Below, piece by piece: positions 16,159 to 24,493 of a DNA stretch of 64,000 nucleotides; the stretch's first letter is position 1, and the number at the start of each line of letters is the position of its first letter. Made by a program: the position numbers and the translations under genes. The notes beneath the pieces were generated by a model. The model ran no database searches and was not told where the DNA came from. It saw nothing but the letters and a program-made list of their open reading frames with translations. Source of the stretch: Aromatoleum aromaticum EbN1 (GTDB lineage Bacteria; Pseudomonadota; Gammaproteobacteria; Burkholderiales; Rhodocyclaceae); the NCBI RefSeq assembly GCF_000025965.1, contig NC_006513.1, forward strand, positions 3,410,001-3,474,000, given 5' to 3'.

Positions 16159-17844
16159 TCAGAACGTGCGCTGAAGCGTGAGCGACACGAAGTCGCGATC
16201 GCCGTGGAAATTGTCATAGGACAGCTCTCCTGCCGGATTGACGATCGAGCCCGAGGAACCGATGTAGTGGGTGTAATTCAAGCCGCCCTGCCAGGTCTTT
16301 CGGTAATCGGCCTTTACGCCAATGCTCAGGCTGCCGCCATTTTCAGACGGGAACAGAACGCCATTCACGGAGGAGCGCCCTGCCAGGCCATAACTGACCC
16401 CGATCGGCACCTGCAAATCAAGTCCGGGAGCGACCTGGAAATATTCCGGGGTAAAAACGAACTGGATTGCGCTCGCTTCACGCGTGGCATTCGGGTCGAG
16501 CACTGCCTTGTTGTCGGTGACGCTCAACACACGGTTGTAGGCAAACTCCCCCACGAAGGCTGCGCCCTCCCAAAGCGCATTGGCCGGCAGAACGGTGATC
16601 GCCGAAAGGCTCATATGCATCGTCTTGCCCTTCGGAAAGGTGGCGTTGTCGTCGTTGTCCGCCCCACCCAGCCCAAGGGTGACGTTGCCGGTGCCAACCA
16701 GCGGCTGATTTTCGCGGAAGGACAGTTCGCCGGAAACGTTCGTCTCCCCCAGCAGCGTGGCAAAGCTCGCCCCGACCGTGCGGATGTTTTCCGCAAAAAC
16801 CAGGACGTAATCGCCATCCACGCCGCTGGCCGGATCGGCGTTCACCCCAGGCCGGATGTAGAACTGCGGCAGCTTGTCGTGGAACTGGGCGGCGTACAGG
16901 CCGTACTCGGTGTCGCCGGCACGGAATTTGACTTGTACCCCCCCTTGGCCGGAGTCCTTGGCATCCAGATCATCGCCCCGACGTAGCGTCCCGTTCGGTC
17001 CGAACGGTCCGTACAGGAACTCGCCGCCGGCCCCGGGGAAATCCGCGAACGCAAAATAGCTGCCTGCGCCCGGCAGTCGCGAATCGCGCCATTCGTACTG
17101 GTAATAGGCGCCGACCGAGATGTCCGGGCTGATCTGCAGTTGCGCCGAAACCTGCCCGACCGGGCGGGCGACTTCCTTGAACTGCGAGTTCGGCACCGAC
17201 AGCGCACGGGCCAGATCGAGCGGGGTCTGTGCGCCCGCGATCCCGTTCGCACCGAAGAAAAGGGTTTCGCCGTAGAGCTGAGTGAAGCGCCCCGCCTTCA
17301 GGTTAAGGCCCTTGCCGGCAATGTCGGTTCGGCCATATACAAAGGCGTCAAGGAATTCCGCTTTCCGGCCGTGCAGCTTTTCAGTGGCCGTCGTGAACTC
17401 GTCGAAATCCGCGGAACGCTGGTTGAGGGACCCGGCGTGGCGTGGACTGCGGTCATTGGACTCGTTGTAAACCTGGTCGTACCAGGCTGCGCCGCTGACG
17501 CGGATGCCCATGTTGTTGCGGTAGCGCAAATCGAACTCGGAGAGCAGGTCAAACCGGTTCGAAATCAAGCCGCGGGCGAAATTACGGTCACCGTCATTGG
17601 TGTTGATCTGCGCGCCTGCATCCGAGGCCGGCCCGCTCGCGTCCTGCTGCTCGACGCGCCAGCTCGCATTGTATTTGACGGTATTGTCCCAACGCATCGA
17701 CAGATCAGGGTTGCCTGTATCGATGGTGATGCCGAAAACTGCCCCCGAAACCGCCATGCCTGTGCAAAGGGTGGCGACGGCCTTGCTGACTGACTTGATT
17801 CGTAGCGTGCAATTGTGGTTAAGACGGGGCTGCTTGTCGTTCAT
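16159..17844 (-). CDS. DUF1302 outer-membrane beta-barrel protein
   Basis: A 561-residue protein from ATG 17844, preceded by AAGGAGG at 11 bases. An N-terminal hydrophobic export segment (VATLCTGMAVSGAVFG) leads into ITIDTGNPDLSMRWDNTVKYN, the characteristic DUF1302 opening, and the chain ends in a barrel-type strand (DFVSLTLQRTF). DUF1302 proteins are predicted large porins that co-occur with DUF1329, YCF48-like and RND genes, exactly as here. It is the first gene of the four-gene operon on the minus strand. The likely role is outer-membrane passage of a hydrophobic compound; direction and substrate are unknown. Confidence 0.87.
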   Translation of the reverse strand: MNDKQPRLNHNCTLRIKSVSKAVATLCTGMAVSGAVFGITIDTGNPDLSMRWDNTVKYNASWRVEQQDASGPASDAGAQINTNDGDRNFARGLISNRFDLLSEFDLRYRNNMGIRVSGAAWYDQVYNESNDRSPRHAGSLNQRSADFDEFTTATEKLHGRKAEFLDAFVYGRTDIAGKGLNLKAGRFTQLYGETLFFGANGIAGAQTPLDLARALSVPNSQFKEVARPVGQVSAQLQISPDISVGAYYQYEWRDSRLPGAGSYFAFADFPGAGGEFLYGPFGPNGTLRRGDDLDAKDSGQGGVQVKFRAGDTEYGLYAAQFHDKLPQFYIRPGVNADPASGVDGDYVLVFAENIRTVGASFATLLGETNVSGELSFRENQPLVGTGNVTLGLGGADNDDNATFPKGKTMHMSLSAITVLPANALWEGAAFVGEFAYNRVLSVTDNKAVLDPNATREASAIQFVFTPEYFQVAPGLDLQVPIGVSYGLAGRSSVNGVLFPSENGGSLSIGVKADYRKTWQGGLNYTHYIGSSGSIVNPAGELSYDNFHGDRDFVSLTLQRTF

Positions 17845-18004
17845 GTCTTTGTCTTCCTCCTTGAGTAAATATAACTGCGTCTTTTTTTGCCTGTGGCCAG
17901 TCACGGCTGCAGGTTTGTTGCAGGAGCGTTTCGGATGGCCGGGTCAATGAACAGCAGCCATCCTCTTTAAATAATTTGGTGAATTGATCGAATGAACAAA
18001 GCTA

Positions 18005-18276
18005 GCCATCGACGGCAAGACGAGCCGGCGCACGACGAGCAAGACGGCGGTCGCGCCACTGCACCTGGTGAGCGCGTTTGCCGCCGACGTCGGGGTGGTG
18101 CTCGGGCAGACGGCCACCGCCGAGAAGTCCAACGAGATCACCGCGATTCCCGAGCTGCTCACCACGCTCGACATCAGGGGCTGCATCGTGACGATCGATG
18201 CGATGGGCACCCAAACGGCCATCGCCCGACAGATTCGCGAGCAGGACGGCCACTACGTGCTGTGCGTCAAGGACAT
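18005..18276 (+). pseudogene. Fragment of a second, diverged ISAs1-family transposase
   Basis: The frame starting at 18005 reads AIDGKTSRR, then LHLVSAFAADVGVVLGQ, EKSNEITAIPELL, VTIDAMGTQTAIARQI and YVLCVKD. It aligns with the middle of the intact transposase nearby but with many substitutions. Both ends of the gene are missing (no start, no C-terminal third), and the frame breaks after KDI. This is therefore an old remnant of a related but distinct element, not a partial copy of the two intact ones. It lies just upstream of the DUF1302 operon promoter region. Confidence 0.85.
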
Positions 18277-18304
18277 CGTATATGGATGCGTAGCTGCGGG
18301 AGCC

Positions 18305-18625
18305 CTAGCTCCTTTTCCTGCGCGACAACCTCCCCATCGACGACAAAGCCTTACCGATCCCCTCATGATCACCCCCTGGCAAGATTAGATTGGTCTGGCG
18401 CCACCGAATGGCATACGCCGGTCTTGTTCCCGAAAGACACACCTTCGTCGAGGGAAAATATAAGGCGGCGACCTCCGGATAAACATCGGACAAAGTGGAT
18501 TTTTTGTAGTCGAATTCCTTGCCACGCAATCGGAAAACGCCGATTGCACGGTAGGAATTGTCCGAGGTGAATTGACGAAAGTCGTCTGTATCAAATACGG
18601 AGAGGGGTGGCGCTCTGGCCGGCTT
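18305..18625 (-). other. Unrecognised open frame, probably a gene remnant
   Basis: On the minus strand a 106-codon frame is open from just after a TGA (18626-18628) to a TAG. The segment VFDTDDFRQFTSDNSYRAIG and then YPEVAALYFPSTKV reads like real protein rather than a shadow, but I recognise no family. The only ATG (18529) has no good ribosome-binding site. The region is squeezed between the transposase fragment and the intact IS, so it is probably decayed DNA. Confidence 0.3.
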
Positions 18626-18627
18626 TC

Positions 18628-18637
18628 AACAGCTACG
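18628..18637. repeat. Left target-site duplication of IS copy 1
   Basis: AACAGCTACG directly precedes the left inverted repeat and recurs at 19920-19929 directly after the right end. A perfect 10-base duplication is within the range for the ISAs1 family. Confidence 0.93.
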
Positions 18638-19919
18638 CAGGGCAATCGCACCTAAAATGCATAACCGATACAGGTAAACCGTTTACGATCATGCGCTTAG
18701 CGAGCCCCTGTTCACAACGTCATATTTTGTGTAGCTTACTGTCTTTTTGGGACGCCCATGAAGACAGGCCAGTTGATGCCCGTGAGCGAAGTGTTCGTGT
18801 CGGTACCCGACCCGCGCAGCAAGCGTCAGGCCCGGCACGATCTGTCCGAGTTGCTGACGGTGGCGGTGTGCGCGGTGCTGTGCGGGGCGAACGATTTCGT
18901 GGATGTGGCGCTGTGGGGCAAGTCCAACCTGGCCTGGCTGCGCAAGTTCCTGAAGCTCAAGGCGGGCGTGCCCTCGCATGACACGTTCTGCCGGGTGCTC
19001 GCGATGATCGATCCCGCGGCCTTCGAGGCGGCCTTTCTGCGCTGGGTGGGCGTGCTGGTGCCGGCGCTGGCGCCGGACAGCGTGGTGGCCATCGATGGCA
19101 AGACCAGTCGGCGCAGTGGCGGCAAGGATACGTCGGGGCCGTTGCACATGGTCAGCGCCTTTGCCGCCGGGATGGGTCTGGTGCTGGGGCAGCGCGCCAT
19201 CGATCAGAAGAGCAACGAGATCACGGCGATTCCCGAGTTGCTCGCCATGCTGGCGCTCGAAGGCACCATCGTCACGATCGATGCGATGGGCACCCAGGCA
19301 GCGATTGCCCGCACCATCCGTAGTCGTGGCGCAGACTACGTGTTGTGCGTCAAAGACAACCACCCCACGCTGACCGACTCGATTCTGCTCACCCTGGCCG
19401 GCGTGGCGGAAAAGATCGCGCCGGCTTCGCATTTCGAAGAACAAACCAAGGGCCACGGCCGCGTGGAGGTGCGCCGCTGCTGGGCCTATGATGCGGTCAG
19501 CCAGTTGTACAAGTCCGAGCAGTGGGCCGGGCTGCAATCGTTTGCGCTCGTCGAGCGCGAACGCACCGTCGACGGCAAGACCAGCGTCGAGCGCCATTAC
19601 TACATCAGTTCCCTGCCCGCAGATGCCGCCAGAATCGCGCAGGCCGTGCGCAGCCACTGGGCGGTCGAAAATCAGCTTCACTGGTCGCTCGATGTGCAGT
19701 TCAACGATGATCAGTCCCGTGTGCGCCGAGGCTATGCGGCCAACAACTTCGTGGTGCTGCGCCACATCGTACTGAACCTGCTGCGCCACAACACCACCCG
19801 CAAGGCCAGCATCAAGTCCAAGCGACTGCTCGCCTGCATGGAGGATGACTTTCGCGAAGAGTTACTTGGGTTGGCCATTTGAGCGCCTCGGGTTATGACA
19901 AGACGGTGCAATTGCCCTG
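18638..19919 (+). mobile_element. Complete ISAs1-family insertion sequence, copy 1 (1282 bp)
   Basis: The element is bounded by imperfect terminal inverted repeats: CAGGGCAATCGCACC on the left and, read inward from the right end, CAGGGCAATTGCACC. It holds a single transposase gene and is flanked by perfect 10-base target duplications (18628-18637 and 19920-19929). The identical element sits in opposite orientation at 27595-28876. The insertion lies between the decayed region and the promoter of the carboxylase operon and interrupts no recognisable gene. Confidence 0.95.
18758..19882 (+). CDS. ISAs1-family DDE transposase, copy 1
   Basis: A 374-residue transposase. The N-terminal associated domain (VSVPDPRSKRQARHDL, a family hallmark) is followed by the DDE catalytic core with the first Asp in VVAIDGKTSRRS, the second in VTIDAMGTQ and the Glu in HWAVENQLHWSLD. 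All three are present and the frame is intact, so the enzyme is probably active. The protein sequence is identical to that of copy 2, indicating recent transposition. Confidence 0.96.
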   Translation: MKTGQLMPVSEVFVSVPDPRSKRQARHDLSELLTVAVCAVLCGANDFVDVALWGKSNLAWLRKFLKLKAGVPSHDTFCRVLAMIDPAAFEAAFLRWVGVLVPALAPDSVVAIDGKTSRRSGGKDTSGPLHMVSAFAAGMGLVLGQRAIDQKSNEITAIPELLAMLALEGTIVTIDAMGTQAAIARTIRSRGADYVLCVKDNHPTLTDSILLTLAGVAEKIAPASHFEEQTKGHGRVEVRRCWAYDAVSQLYKSEQWAGLQSFALVERERTVDGKTSVERHYYISSLPADAARIAQAVRSHWAVENQLHWSLDVQFNDDQSRVRRGYAANNFVVLRHIVLNLLRHNTTRKASIKSKRLLACMEDDFREELLGLAI

Positions 19920-19929
19920 AACAGCTACG
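19920..19929. repeat. Right target-site duplication of IS copy 1
   Basis: AACAGCTACG, identical to 18628-18637 on the other side of the element. Confidence 0.93.
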
Positions 19930-20025
19930 CCGTCCGTTGCATCCTTCCTTTCGCCGCGCGCCGCCGGATTTATTTAACCGGCGGTAGGAAAATTCCTGGT
20001 CAAAGACTGCGCATATTCAGTTTCA

Positions 20026-20080
20026 GATTACAAAAAATCAGGGTTTTCCGATTTTTTTCCATATTCCCCCTACGTATATT
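20026..20080 (+). promoter_or_regulatory. Promoter/operator of the biotin carboxylase-dikinase operon
   Basis: The block GATTACAAAAAATC (20026) followed by TTTTCCGATTTTTTT and a -10-like TATATT (20075-20080) recurs upstream of the ped-ebd operon (28995-29049) with identical 49-base spacing from GATTAC to TATATT. A T-rich, poor -35 (20053-20058) lies 16 bases before the -10. GATT-N6-AATC is a small inverted repeat conserved in both copies and a candidate activator site. The 190-base leader to the first gene is unusually long. Confidence 0.65.
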
Positions 20081-20119
20081 CGTTACTCGTTACGCGTCGA
20101 TCTCAAACAGCCGAAGTGG

Positions 20120-20224
20120 GTGGAGCTGCCGAAATGGTGCTCCTGCGCACCCTGCCACCGGTTCATGGACCGGATTGGCAATGAGGCTTCCGGGATCGGG
20201 GCGATTATCGAATCGATTTTCTGA
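20120..20224 (+). other. Possible small Cys-rich peptide frame in the leader
   Basis: A frame open through the promoter region encodes, from a GTG at 20120, 34 residues including LPKWCSCAPCHRFMDRIG and ending ASGIGAIIESIF. The sequence looks protein-like (CxCxxC), yet no ribosome-binding site precedes the GTG. It could be a leader peptide or the surviving 3' end of a gene cut away upstream. The remainder of 19930-20269 holds only the promoter element described separately. Confidence 0.25.
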
Positions 20225-20269
20225 ACTGAATTTATCCCGGGCACCCCGGGCGCCAAATGAGGAATCCCG

Positions 20270-20758
20270 ATGGACATTGATCTCGAAGAACTGGCAGCGA
20301 TGGTGGAATTGCTGAAGGGGGCGGAGTTCTCCGAATTCCGTTATGAAAAAGGCGACATGCGGGTGACGATCAGCCGCGGTGGCGTGTCGGCGGGCGACGC
20401 TGCCGCACCGGTCTCCGTGCCGGCCACGCGGAGCGCTGCCTTGCCCGCTGCGCCATCCGTACAGCCGGCTGTCGTGTCACGCCCGGTGTCCGCGATGGCG
20501 ACCCCGGAAGGTGCGGAAGTGGTGACGGCACCCTTGCTCGGCTCCTTCTACGCCCGCCCCAAACCGGGAGAGGCGCCCTTCGTGAAGGTTGGCGACAGGG
20601 TCGAGGCCAAAACGATTCTCTGCATTGTCGAGGTCATGAAGCTGATGAACTCGGTGGAGGCGGGCGTGTGTGGCGTGATCGTGGCGATCCACGCGGATGA
20701 CGGGCAACTCGTCGAGTTCGGCCAGCCCCTGTTCAGCATCGCGCCGGGTGACGCCTGA
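20270..20758 (+). CDS. Biotin carboxyl carrier protein (AccB-like)
   Basis: A 162-residue protein with the AccB layout: an N-terminal helical segment (LEELAAMVELLKGAEFSEF), an Ala/Pro-rich linker (about 44-80) and a C-terminal biotinyl domain. The biotin attachment lysine is Lys124 in EVMKLMNSVEAG, with the conserved PLLGSFY strand before it. It would carry carboxybiotin between the biotin carboxylase and the carboxyltransferase encoded next. The stop codon overlaps the next start (TGATG), so translation is coupled. Its place with an OADA-type carboxyltransferase rather than AccA/AccD argues against a role in fatty acid synthesis. Confidence 0.93.
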   Translation: MDIDLEELAAMVELLKGAEFSEFRYEKGDMRVTISRGGVSAGDAAAPVSVPATRSAALPAAPSVQPAVVSRPVSAMATPEGAEVVTAPLLGSFYARPKPGEAPFVKVGDRVEAKTILCIVEVMKLMNSVEAGVCGVIVAIHADDGQLVEFGQPLFSIAPGDA

Positions 20759-22113
20759 TGGCCATGCAGCGGGTTTTTGTGGCCAATCGCGGTGAGATCG
20801 CGTTACGCATCATCGATGCGTGCGACCGGCTGGGCTTCGAGACCGTCCTGGGCGTTTCCGCGGCCGACCGCCTGTCCTTGCCCGCGCGTCGGGCTGGCCG
20901 CGTCGTGACGCTCGGGGGGCCGCGCGCGACCGAAAGCTATCTCAACGTGCCGGCCGTCATCCAGGCCGCCATCTCCACCGGCTGCACAGCGGTGCACCCG
21001 GGCTACGGCTTTCTCTCCGAGCGTGCCGACTTCGCGCGTCTATGCGCCGCGAACGGATTGACCTTCATCGGTCCGCGCCCGGAGCAGCTCGAGGCGCTGG
21101 GCGACAAGATCAGTGCCCGTCGGCTGGCCGAGTCGGTCGGCGTGCCGGTGTCGCCGGGCGGGCCGACGCGCACCGCCGCGGATGCCCTGTTGCTGGCGCG
21201 CAAGATCGGCTTCCCGTTGCTCGTCAAGGCAGCGTTCGGCGGTGGCGGGCGCGGCATGAAGCAGGTTCATGACGAGGCCGGCCTGGCGGCGGCGTGGGAG
21301 CTGGCCTCGTCGGAAGCCTCGGCATCGTTCGGCGACGGTACGGTATTCATCGAACGCTTTGTACAGGCGGCCAAGCACGTCGAGGTGCAGATCCTCGGCG
21401 ATGCGCACGGCCACCGCATCCACCTGGCCGAACGCGAATGCTCGCTGCAGTTCCGCTACCAGAAAATTCTGGAGGAGGCGCCGTGCGTTGCGTTGTCGGA
21501 CGAGGCGCGTCAGCGCCTGCATGACTACGCCTTGCGTATCGCCGACGCGCTCGACTACGTCAGCCTCGGGACGGTGGAGTTCTTGGTCGACGTCGAGCGC
21601 GGCGACATCTGTTTCCTGGAGGTGAATCCGCGCGTCCAGGTCGAGCACCCGGTGACCGAAGCCGTCACCGGTGTGGATCTCGTGCGCGAGCAGCTGCTGG
21701 TTGCCTTCGGCGAACCCCTGCGATTGCGCCAGGAGGACATCCGTGTCGACGGCCACGCGGTCGAGGTGCGCCTGACCGCACAGGATCCGGCGCAGGGGTT
21801 GCGGCCTTCGCCCGGCCGGCTGACGCACTGGCGGCCGAGCCCGGTCGGCGGCGTGCGCTGGGACACGCACATGTACGAGGACTATCTGTTTCCCCCTTAC
21901 TACGACGCGCTGATGGCCAAGGTCATCGCCCATGGGCCCGACCGGCAGGCCGCGCTGGCGCGGGCGCGGACGGCACTCGCCGGGCTGGATGTGCGTGGCT
22001 TGACGACGACACAGCCGCTGCTGCGGGAGATGCTCGATACCCCCGAGATCATTCACGACACCGTGACCACACGCTGGCTCGAGGATCGTTTCGCGAAGGA
22101 GGTTCGGTCATGA
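20758..22113 (+). CDS. Biotin carboxylase subunit (AccC-like)
   Basis: A 451-residue ATP-grasp enzyme that carboxylates biotin using bicarbonate and ATP. Visible motifs are the N-terminal VANRGEIALRII, the glycine-rich lid VKAAFGGGGRGMK, ERECSLQFRYQKILEEAPC and EVNPRVQVEHPVTEAVTGVDLV, all matching AccC. Length equals the family norm (about 450). It overlaps the preceding gene by one base and the next one as ATGA, in a tightly coupled six-gene operon. Predicted to form a complex with the carrier protein and the carboxyltransferase. Confidence 0.94.
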   Translation: MAMQRVFVANRGEIALRIIDACDRLGFETVLGVSAADRLSLPARRAGRVVTLGGPRATESYLNVPAVIQAAISTGCTAVHPGYGFLSERADFARLCAANGLTFIGPRPEQLEALGDKISARRLAESVGVPVSPGGPTRTAADALLLARKIGFPLLVKAAFGGGGRGMKQVHDEAGLAAAWELASSEASASFGDGTVFIERFVQAAKHVEVQILGDAHGHRIHLAERECSLQFRYQKILEEAPCVALSDEARQRLHDYALRIADALDYVSLGTVEFLVDVERGDICFLEVNPRVQVEHPVTEAVTGVDLVREQLLVAFGEPLRLRQEDIRVDGHAVEVRLTAQDPAQGLRPSPGRLTHWRPSPVGGVRWDTHMYEDYLFPPYYDALMAKVIAHGPDRQAALARARTALAGLDVRGLTTTQPLLREMLDTPEIIHDTVTTRWLEDRFAKEVRS

Positions 22114-23594
22114 CCGATGTTCATCTCGTCGACGTGTCCCTGCGCGACGGCAACCAGAGTCTTTGGGGGGCGGTCGGCGTCAAGACGCGCACCATCGAAC
22201 GCGTCTGCCCGGCAATCGACCGGGTCGGCTATCGCGCGCTCGAGCTTTTGTCGAGCACGCAGGTTGCCGTCGCCGTGCGTTTCCATCGCGAGGATCCGTG
22301 GGCCCGGATCGACGCCGCCAGCCGTGCCGCGCCGCGGACGCCGCTGGGCTTCCTGACCACCGGCAAGCGCTTCATCAGCTTTTCGCGCACACCGGCCAAC
22401 CTGTTCCAGCTGGCGTTCGACCTGCTGCGCCGGCACGGCGTGACGCGGATGTGGATCATCGACCCGATGCACGACATGGCGTCGGCCAGGGAAACGGCGC
22501 GCATGGCCAGGCGTGCCGGCTTCGACGAGGTGGTCGCTGGCATCTGTTACACGATCAGTCCGGTTCACACCGACGACTACTTCGCCGACCGGGTTGCCGA
22601 ACTCGACGATTGCGAAGCCATCGACTCGGTTTACCTCAAGGATCCGGCCGGCCTGCTGACCCCCGCGCGGCTGGAATCCCTCGTCCCGCATATGCGTCAG
22701 CGCCTCAAGCGCCTGCGCATCGATGAACTGCATACGCACTGCAACACCGGTCTGGCGCCGATCACGCTGCTGACCGCGGCAGACCTCGGCATCGGCACGC
22801 TGCATTGCGCGCTGCCCCCCCTGGCCAACGGGTCGTCGCATGCCCCGGCGGCGCAACTGGTCGCGAACCTGCGTGCCCGCGGTCATCGCGTGGACGTGGA
22901 TCTCGACGCGATGGAGGAGGCGTCCGCGATCCTGCGCCGTGAGGCGATGCTGCGGCGCCTGCCCTCGGGAGTGGTGCAGGCCTACGACGAGTCCTACTAC
23001 CGCCATACCCTGCCCGGCGGCGTGATTTCGACCACCCGCCGCCAGCTGGCCGAAATGGGACGCGCCGATCTGATGCCTGCGGTGATCGAGGAAACCGTGC
23101 AGGTGCGCAGCGATCTCGGCTGGCCGATCGTCATGACACCGTTCGCCCAGTACATCGTCACGCAGGCCGCGCTCAACGTGATGGCCGGCGAACGGTACAA
23201 GCAGGTCAGCGACGAGGTGGTCGACATGCTGATGGGCGACTGGGGACCGATGCCCGGGCCGGTTAGCAGCGCGTTGCTGGAGCGGGCGCACGACTCGCCA
23301 CGCGCGCGCAACCGGCATCAGGAGGCCGGGGCGCCGTCGCTGGACGAACTGCGCTCGCGCTTCGGTCGGGGTATTTCGGACGAGGACCTGCTGTTGCGCG
23401 CGCTGATGCCGGCCGAGCAGGTGGGTGCGATGGTGGACGAGCGCGAACGCGCCGGCATGGGCACGCGGGACCGCTCGCTGAAGGCCCTTGCGCAGGCGTT
23501 GGGCGACCGCAAGCGCCCGTTGTCGGTCAGCGTCTCCCATGGCGACACCCTGTTTTCACTACGCGGCAGCAGGCATACCGGGGAGGCGTCATGA
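22110..23594 (+). CDS. Carboxyltransferase of the pyruvate carboxylase/oxaloacetate decarboxylase (HMGL-like) family
   Basis: A 494-residue TIM-barrel carboxyltransferase. Family landmarks are DVSLRDGNQSLWG (metal-binding Asp plus substrate-side Arg/Gln), the barrel motif VYLKDPAGLL carrying the lysine that is carbamylated in homologues, and the metal-binding pair in HTHCNTG. Relatives transfer CO2 between biotin and CoA-free keto compounds such as pyruvate, unlike AccAD/PccB enzymes that use acyl-CoA. A ketone enolate as acceptor fits the pathway here (inference). A good ribosome-binding site (AAGGAGG) precedes the ATG, which overlaps the preceding stop. In canonical members the Asp-containing motif reads RDAHQS; RDGNQS here is a notable variant. 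Confidence 0.88.
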   Translation: MTDVHLVDVSLRDGNQSLWGAVGVKTRTIERVCPAIDRVGYRALELLSSTQVAVAVRFHREDPWARIDAASRAAPRTPLGFLTTGKRFISFSRTPANLFQLAFDLLRRHGVTRMWIIDPMHDMASARETARMARRAGFDEVVAGICYTISPVHTDDYFADRVAELDDCEAIDSVYLKDPAGLLTPARLESLVPHMRQRLKRLRIDELHTHCNTGLAPITLLTAADLGIGTLHCALPPLANGSSHAPAAQLVANLRARGHRVDVDLDAMEEASAILRREAMLRRLPSGVVQAYDESYYRHTLPGGVISTTRRQLAEMGRADLMPAVIEETVQVRSDLGWPIVMTPFAQYIVTQAALNVMAGERYKQVSDEVVDMLMGDWGPMPGPVSSALLERAHDSPRARNRHQEAGAPSLDELRSRFGRGISDEDLLLRALMPAEQVGAMVDERERAGMGTRDRSLKALAQALGDRKRPLSVSVSHGDTLFSLRGSRHTGEAS

Positions 23595-24493
23595 CGGATG
23601 TCCGCCCTGCCATGACCCGGCCGGACGCGGTGCGGGCCGCCGTACGGGCACGCGGCTGGGTGCTCGACGTCGATGGCTGTCTGGTACGTACCGCCACGGC
23701 GGGCGGTACGGGAGGAGTGCCGATCCCGGGGGCCGTCGAGCTGCTGCGCTGGCTGCGCCGCTCCGAACGGGATTTCATCGTGTGCACCAATGCGTCGCAA
23801 CGTCCGGTGCAGGACTACGCGAAGCATCTGCGGGCCATCGGTCTCGATGTGGCCGATGGCGAGATGATGACCGCCGCCACCGCGGCCGCCGACCATATCG
23901 CGATACACCATCGGGGCCTGTCAGTGCTTGTCGTCGGCGACCGCGGCCTCGAAGCGGCATTGCTCGAACGGCAGATCGAACTCGCGCAACCGGGTGGTGC
24001 TCCTGCCGGCGTGGTGGTGGTCGGAGCGGCCGATGTGTATGCGTCGTCGGTGCTCAACGCCGCATGCCTGGCCATCGCCGACCACGGCGCGGCGTTCTAC
24101 GTCACCGTCGATACGCCCTGGTTTCATGGCGGCATCGGTCGGTCGATTGCGTCCTCGTCGGCGATCGCCGCTGCCATTGCCGCCGTTACCGGGCGCAAGG
24201 CCGAGGTCTGCGGCAAGCCCTCACCGGCCATCGGCGAGGTTCTGCAGTCGCGGCTCGGCGGTGACGGGAGTCGCATCGTCGTCGTCGGCGACATGGCATC
24301 GATCGAAATAAGGCTCGCCCACCAGATGGGGGCGCTGGGTGTCCTCGTCATGAGCGGCGGTACCTCCGCCGCCGAAATTCCGGGCCTTGAACCCACGCAC
24401 CGGCCGCACCTGCAGGTGGCCGACGTCGGTGCGCTCGTCGAACTGATAAAGACCATTGAGCCTCAAGGAGACAACAATGACCAAAGCACGTGA
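23591..24493 (+). CDS. HAD-superfamily phosphatase, NagD-like (class IIA)
   Basis: A 300-residue protein with the HAD nucleophile motif WVLDVDGCL (Asp nucleophile plus general-acid Asp), motif II in VCTNAS, the cap domain typical of NagD-like members, motif III Lys in VCGKPSPAI and motif IV VGDMASIEIRLA. In the last motif the usual second acidic Asp is replaced by Glu. It starts within the carboxyltransferase stop (ATGA) and overlaps the next gene by 17 bases. A phosphatase embedded between a carboxylase and an ATP-dependent dikinase may hydrolyse a phosphorylated ketone or enol intermediate or side product; the true substrate is unknown. Confidence 0.83.
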   Translation: MTDVRPAMTRPDAVRAAVRARGWVLDVDGCLVRTATAGGTGGVPIPGAVELLRWLRRSERDFIVCTNASQRPVQDYAKHLRAIGLDVADGEMMTAATAAADHIAIHHRGLSVLVVGDRGLEAALLERQIELAQPGGAPAGVVVVGAADVYASSVLNAACLAIADHGAAFYVTVDTPWFHGGIGRSIASSSAIAAAIAAVTGRKAEVCGKPSPAIGEVLQSRLGGDGSRIVVVGDMASIEIRLAHQMGALGVLVMSGGTSAAEIPGLEPTHRPHLQVADVGALVELIKTIEPQGDNNDQST

